Shown in pieces: positions 62,703-64,000 of a stretch of 64,000 nt of DNA (the stretch's first letter is position 1; every line of letters begins with the position of its first letter). Position numbers and translations under genes: made by a program. The stretch is from NCBI RefSeq assembly GCF_000368585.1, contig NZ_KB849558.1:972722-1036721 (forward strand), read 5' to 3'. The notes below the pieces were generated by a model. The model ran no database searches, was not told the DNA's origin, and saw nothing but the letters and a program-made list of their open reading frames with translations. This stretch comes from Acinetobacter venetianus RAG-1 = CIP 110063 (GTDB taxonomy: Bacteria > Pseudomonadota > Gammaproteobacteria > Pseudomonadales > Moraxellaceae).

Positions 62703-63332
62703 ATGTCTGAGCAAATCTTCATCCAAGGTCCTGTTGGTCAAATCGAAATGTTTGTAGATCAACCCAAAGGTGAAATTACTGGCTTTGCTGTCGTCTGCCA
62801 CCCTCATCCTTTACAAGGTGGAACACCTCACCACAAAGTTCCCGTCCTATTGGCTCAGATATTTAATGAAATGGGCTGCGTTGTTTATCGCCCTAGTTTT
62901 CGCGGTCTATCAGGTAGTGAAGGCACGCATGACCAAGGACACGGCGAAACTGATGATATTATGACTGTCATTGAATACGCACGTTCAAAGCATGCAGGCT
63001 TAACATTCTACGCAGGTGGTTTCAGCTTTGGTTCTCATGTGTTAGCGAAATGCCAAGCCCAGTTGAGTGAAGACTTACGCCCAAAACAAATAATTCTATG
63101 TGGATTACCAACAGGTTCAGTCGTAGACCTACGTCACTATAAAACGCCAGCAATTGACGGAGATATTCTATTTGTTCATGGTGAACAAGATGATATTACG
63201 TTGCTTTCAGACATGATCGCTTGGGCAAAACCACAAAAGCATCCAATTACTATTCTGCCAGGTGCTAACCACTTCTTTACGGGTTATTTAAAGCAATTAA
63301 GACAAGTTATTTCTCGCTTTTTAAAACTGTAG
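62703..63332 (+). CDS. Alpha/beta hydrolase of the dienelactone hydrolase-like kind
   Basis: A 209-residue small alpha/beta hydrolase of the dienelactone-hydrolase-like group (similar to YtfJ-type UPF0227 relatives, family not sure). The nucleophile elbow is GGFSFGSH (about residues 99-106), with CHPHPLQGGTPHHKV as the oxyanion loop and FRGLSGSEG. The acid is Asp in HGEQDDITL and the base His in PGANHFFTG. Substrate unknown. No terminator is evident before the next gene. Confidence 0.85.
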   Translation: MSEQIFIQGPVGQIEMFVDQPKGEITGFAVVCHPHPLQGGTPHHKVPVLLAQIFNEMGCVVYRPSFRGLSGSEGTHDQGHGETDDIMTVIEYARSKHAGLTFYAGGFSFGSHVLAKCQAQLSEDLRPKQIILCGLPTGSVVDLRHYKTPAIDGDILFVHGEQDDITLLSDMIAWAKPQKHPITILPGANHFFTGYLKQLRQVISRFLKL

Positions 63333-63421
63333 AATTAACAACAAATTATTAAAAAAAGTATACTTGTTTTGAATCCGATGTCTGTTATATCAGTAAAGAT
63401 GAATAGGCATTAGGGTTCTAT

Positions 63422-64000
63422 ATGAAGTTAAATAAAAAACAGGGACTTTTTTTAAAGCAAACCATTGAGTATTGGCAACAACAAGGTACGATCACCCCTG
63501 ATGTTGCAAAGGATTTACAAAATAGCTTTTCTGTTCGCTCCTTTGATTGGGAACGGCTAGCTAAATATTCTTTTTGGATTTCAATGATCTGTGCAGTCAT
63601 AGCAATTGCTGCAATCACTGCCGATAAATTCTTATTAGATTTGATTGCGAGAATATTCGTTGACTCAAAGATCATCCCATGTCTGATTTTTGCTGGCGTG
63701 GCAACTGGTTTTTATGCTTTTGCCTATCGTCGACGCAAAACAAAACCATTACATCAATTTAGTAATGAGGCCATTATTTTTGCTGGCGTAATTTCCACTG
63801 CAGCTTCTGTTGCTTATTTTGGACAAGCAATCGACACGGGCAGCGGGCATTTTTCTTTATTATTTTTACTCTCCACTGTCATTTATGCTGCACTCGCATT
63901 TTGGTTTCCATCCAAACTCATTTGGGTCTTTTCACTTCTCTCCTTAGGTTCATGGTTCGGTGCAGAGACAGGCTATATGTCAGGTTGGGGCGCATACTAT
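63422..64000 (+). CDS. DUF2157-type membrane protein, 5' part only
   Basis: The first 193 codons of a gene that runs off the window edge without a stop. The N-terminus is a soluble helical segment (MKLNKKQGLFLKQTIEYWQQQGTITPDV start, in the pattern seen in DUF2157 proteins, where the protein opens with a helical head), then at least five hydrophobic helices from codon 55 on, with a basic loop (YRRRKTKP). No strong ribosome site precedes ATG 63422. Function unknown; family assignment is likely but only partial sequence is available. Confidence 0.75.
   Translation, partial: MKLNKKQGLFLKQTIEYWQQQGTITPDVAKDLQNSFSVRSFDWERLAKYSFWISMICAVIAIAAITADKFLLDLIARIFVDSKIIPCLIFAGVATGFYAFAYRRRKTKPLHQFSNEAIIFAGVISTAASVAYFGQAIDTGSGHFSLLFLLSTVIYAALAFWFPSKLIWVFSLLSLGSWFGAETGYMSGWGAYY

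Noticed and set aside
1-64000. tRNA genes, CRISPR arrays, insertion sequences or prophage
   Set aside because: No cloverleaf-type sequence, regularly spaced repeats, transposase frame or phage genes were seen on either strand.

Overview
The window is a 64 kb piece of a chromosome from a member of the genus Acinetobacter. This rests on low G+C by eye, protein sequences recognisable as Acinetobacter/Moraxellaceae versions, and gene strings typical of that genus (lptD-surA opposite amgK-murU; rsmG-parA-parB; exbB-exbD-msbA-lpxK-kdsB-holB; a TetR gene followed by gspH-I-J-K). Species cannot be set from this window. It is almost entirely core genome: I found no insertion sequence, prophage, CRISPR array, tRNA or rRNA. 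The last gene (from 63422) runs off the right edge, and the first gene sits right at the left edge.

Layout. 1-6.8 kb: a DUF3649/PepSY pair probably linked to iron uptake, an acetyltransferase gene broken by one stop codon, a DUF2057 secreted protein, a nitroreductase, ftsY and three small proteins. 7-14 kb: DUF2750, a CBS-domain protein, argD, grxD, a LysR regulator, map and brnQ. 14-26 kb: small membrane proteins, two hydrolase/oxygenase-type enzymes, a MarR regulator, an SRAP protein, glcB, zapE, an AraC regulator divergent from a Baeyer-Villiger-type monooxygenase, and a LysO-type exporter. 26-32 kb: pyrF, an XRE-cupin regulator divergent from azlCD, then lapA-ihfB-rpsA-cmk. 32-50.6 kb is one long minus-strand stretch: tadA, an enoyl-CoA hydratase-like enzyme, ung, a long QueD, the minor pseudopilins gspK-J-I-H, tetR, tatD, pilZ, holB, kdsB, lpxK, msbA, exbD, exbB, parB, parA, rsmG, murU, amgK. 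50.7-64 kb: lptD-surA, fba, rhlB, a cold-shock protein, a TusA-like protein, rpoH, a DUF423 protein, thiS-thiG, a four-gene minus-strand operon ending in a Nudix gene, a hydrolase and a partial DUF2157 membrane protein.

How the genes work together. The 41-53 kb block is rich in envelope biogenesis: lipid A/Kdo supply (kdsB, lpxK), lipid A flipping (msbA), LPS insertion (lptD), outer-membrane protein chaperoning (surA) and peptidoglycan recycling (amgK, murU), beside chromosome segregation (parAB). rpsA, ihfB, cmk, map, rhlB, csp and rpoH serve gene expression and stress. gspH-K would form the tip of a type II secretion pseudopilus.

The most unusual structure is in the pseudopilin operon. The leaders before the prepilin cleavage sites of GspH, GspI and GspJ are very long (about 116, 46 and 47 residues) and are built from related, palindrome-rich DNA repeats read in frame; an 81-base block in gspI and gspH is 94% identical. 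Other points for a second look are the nonsense-mutated acetyltransferase, clear inverted-repeat operator candidates before glcB, azlC/XRE and pilZ, a LysO start codon that touches the upstream terminator, and a long inverted repeat behind brnQ.
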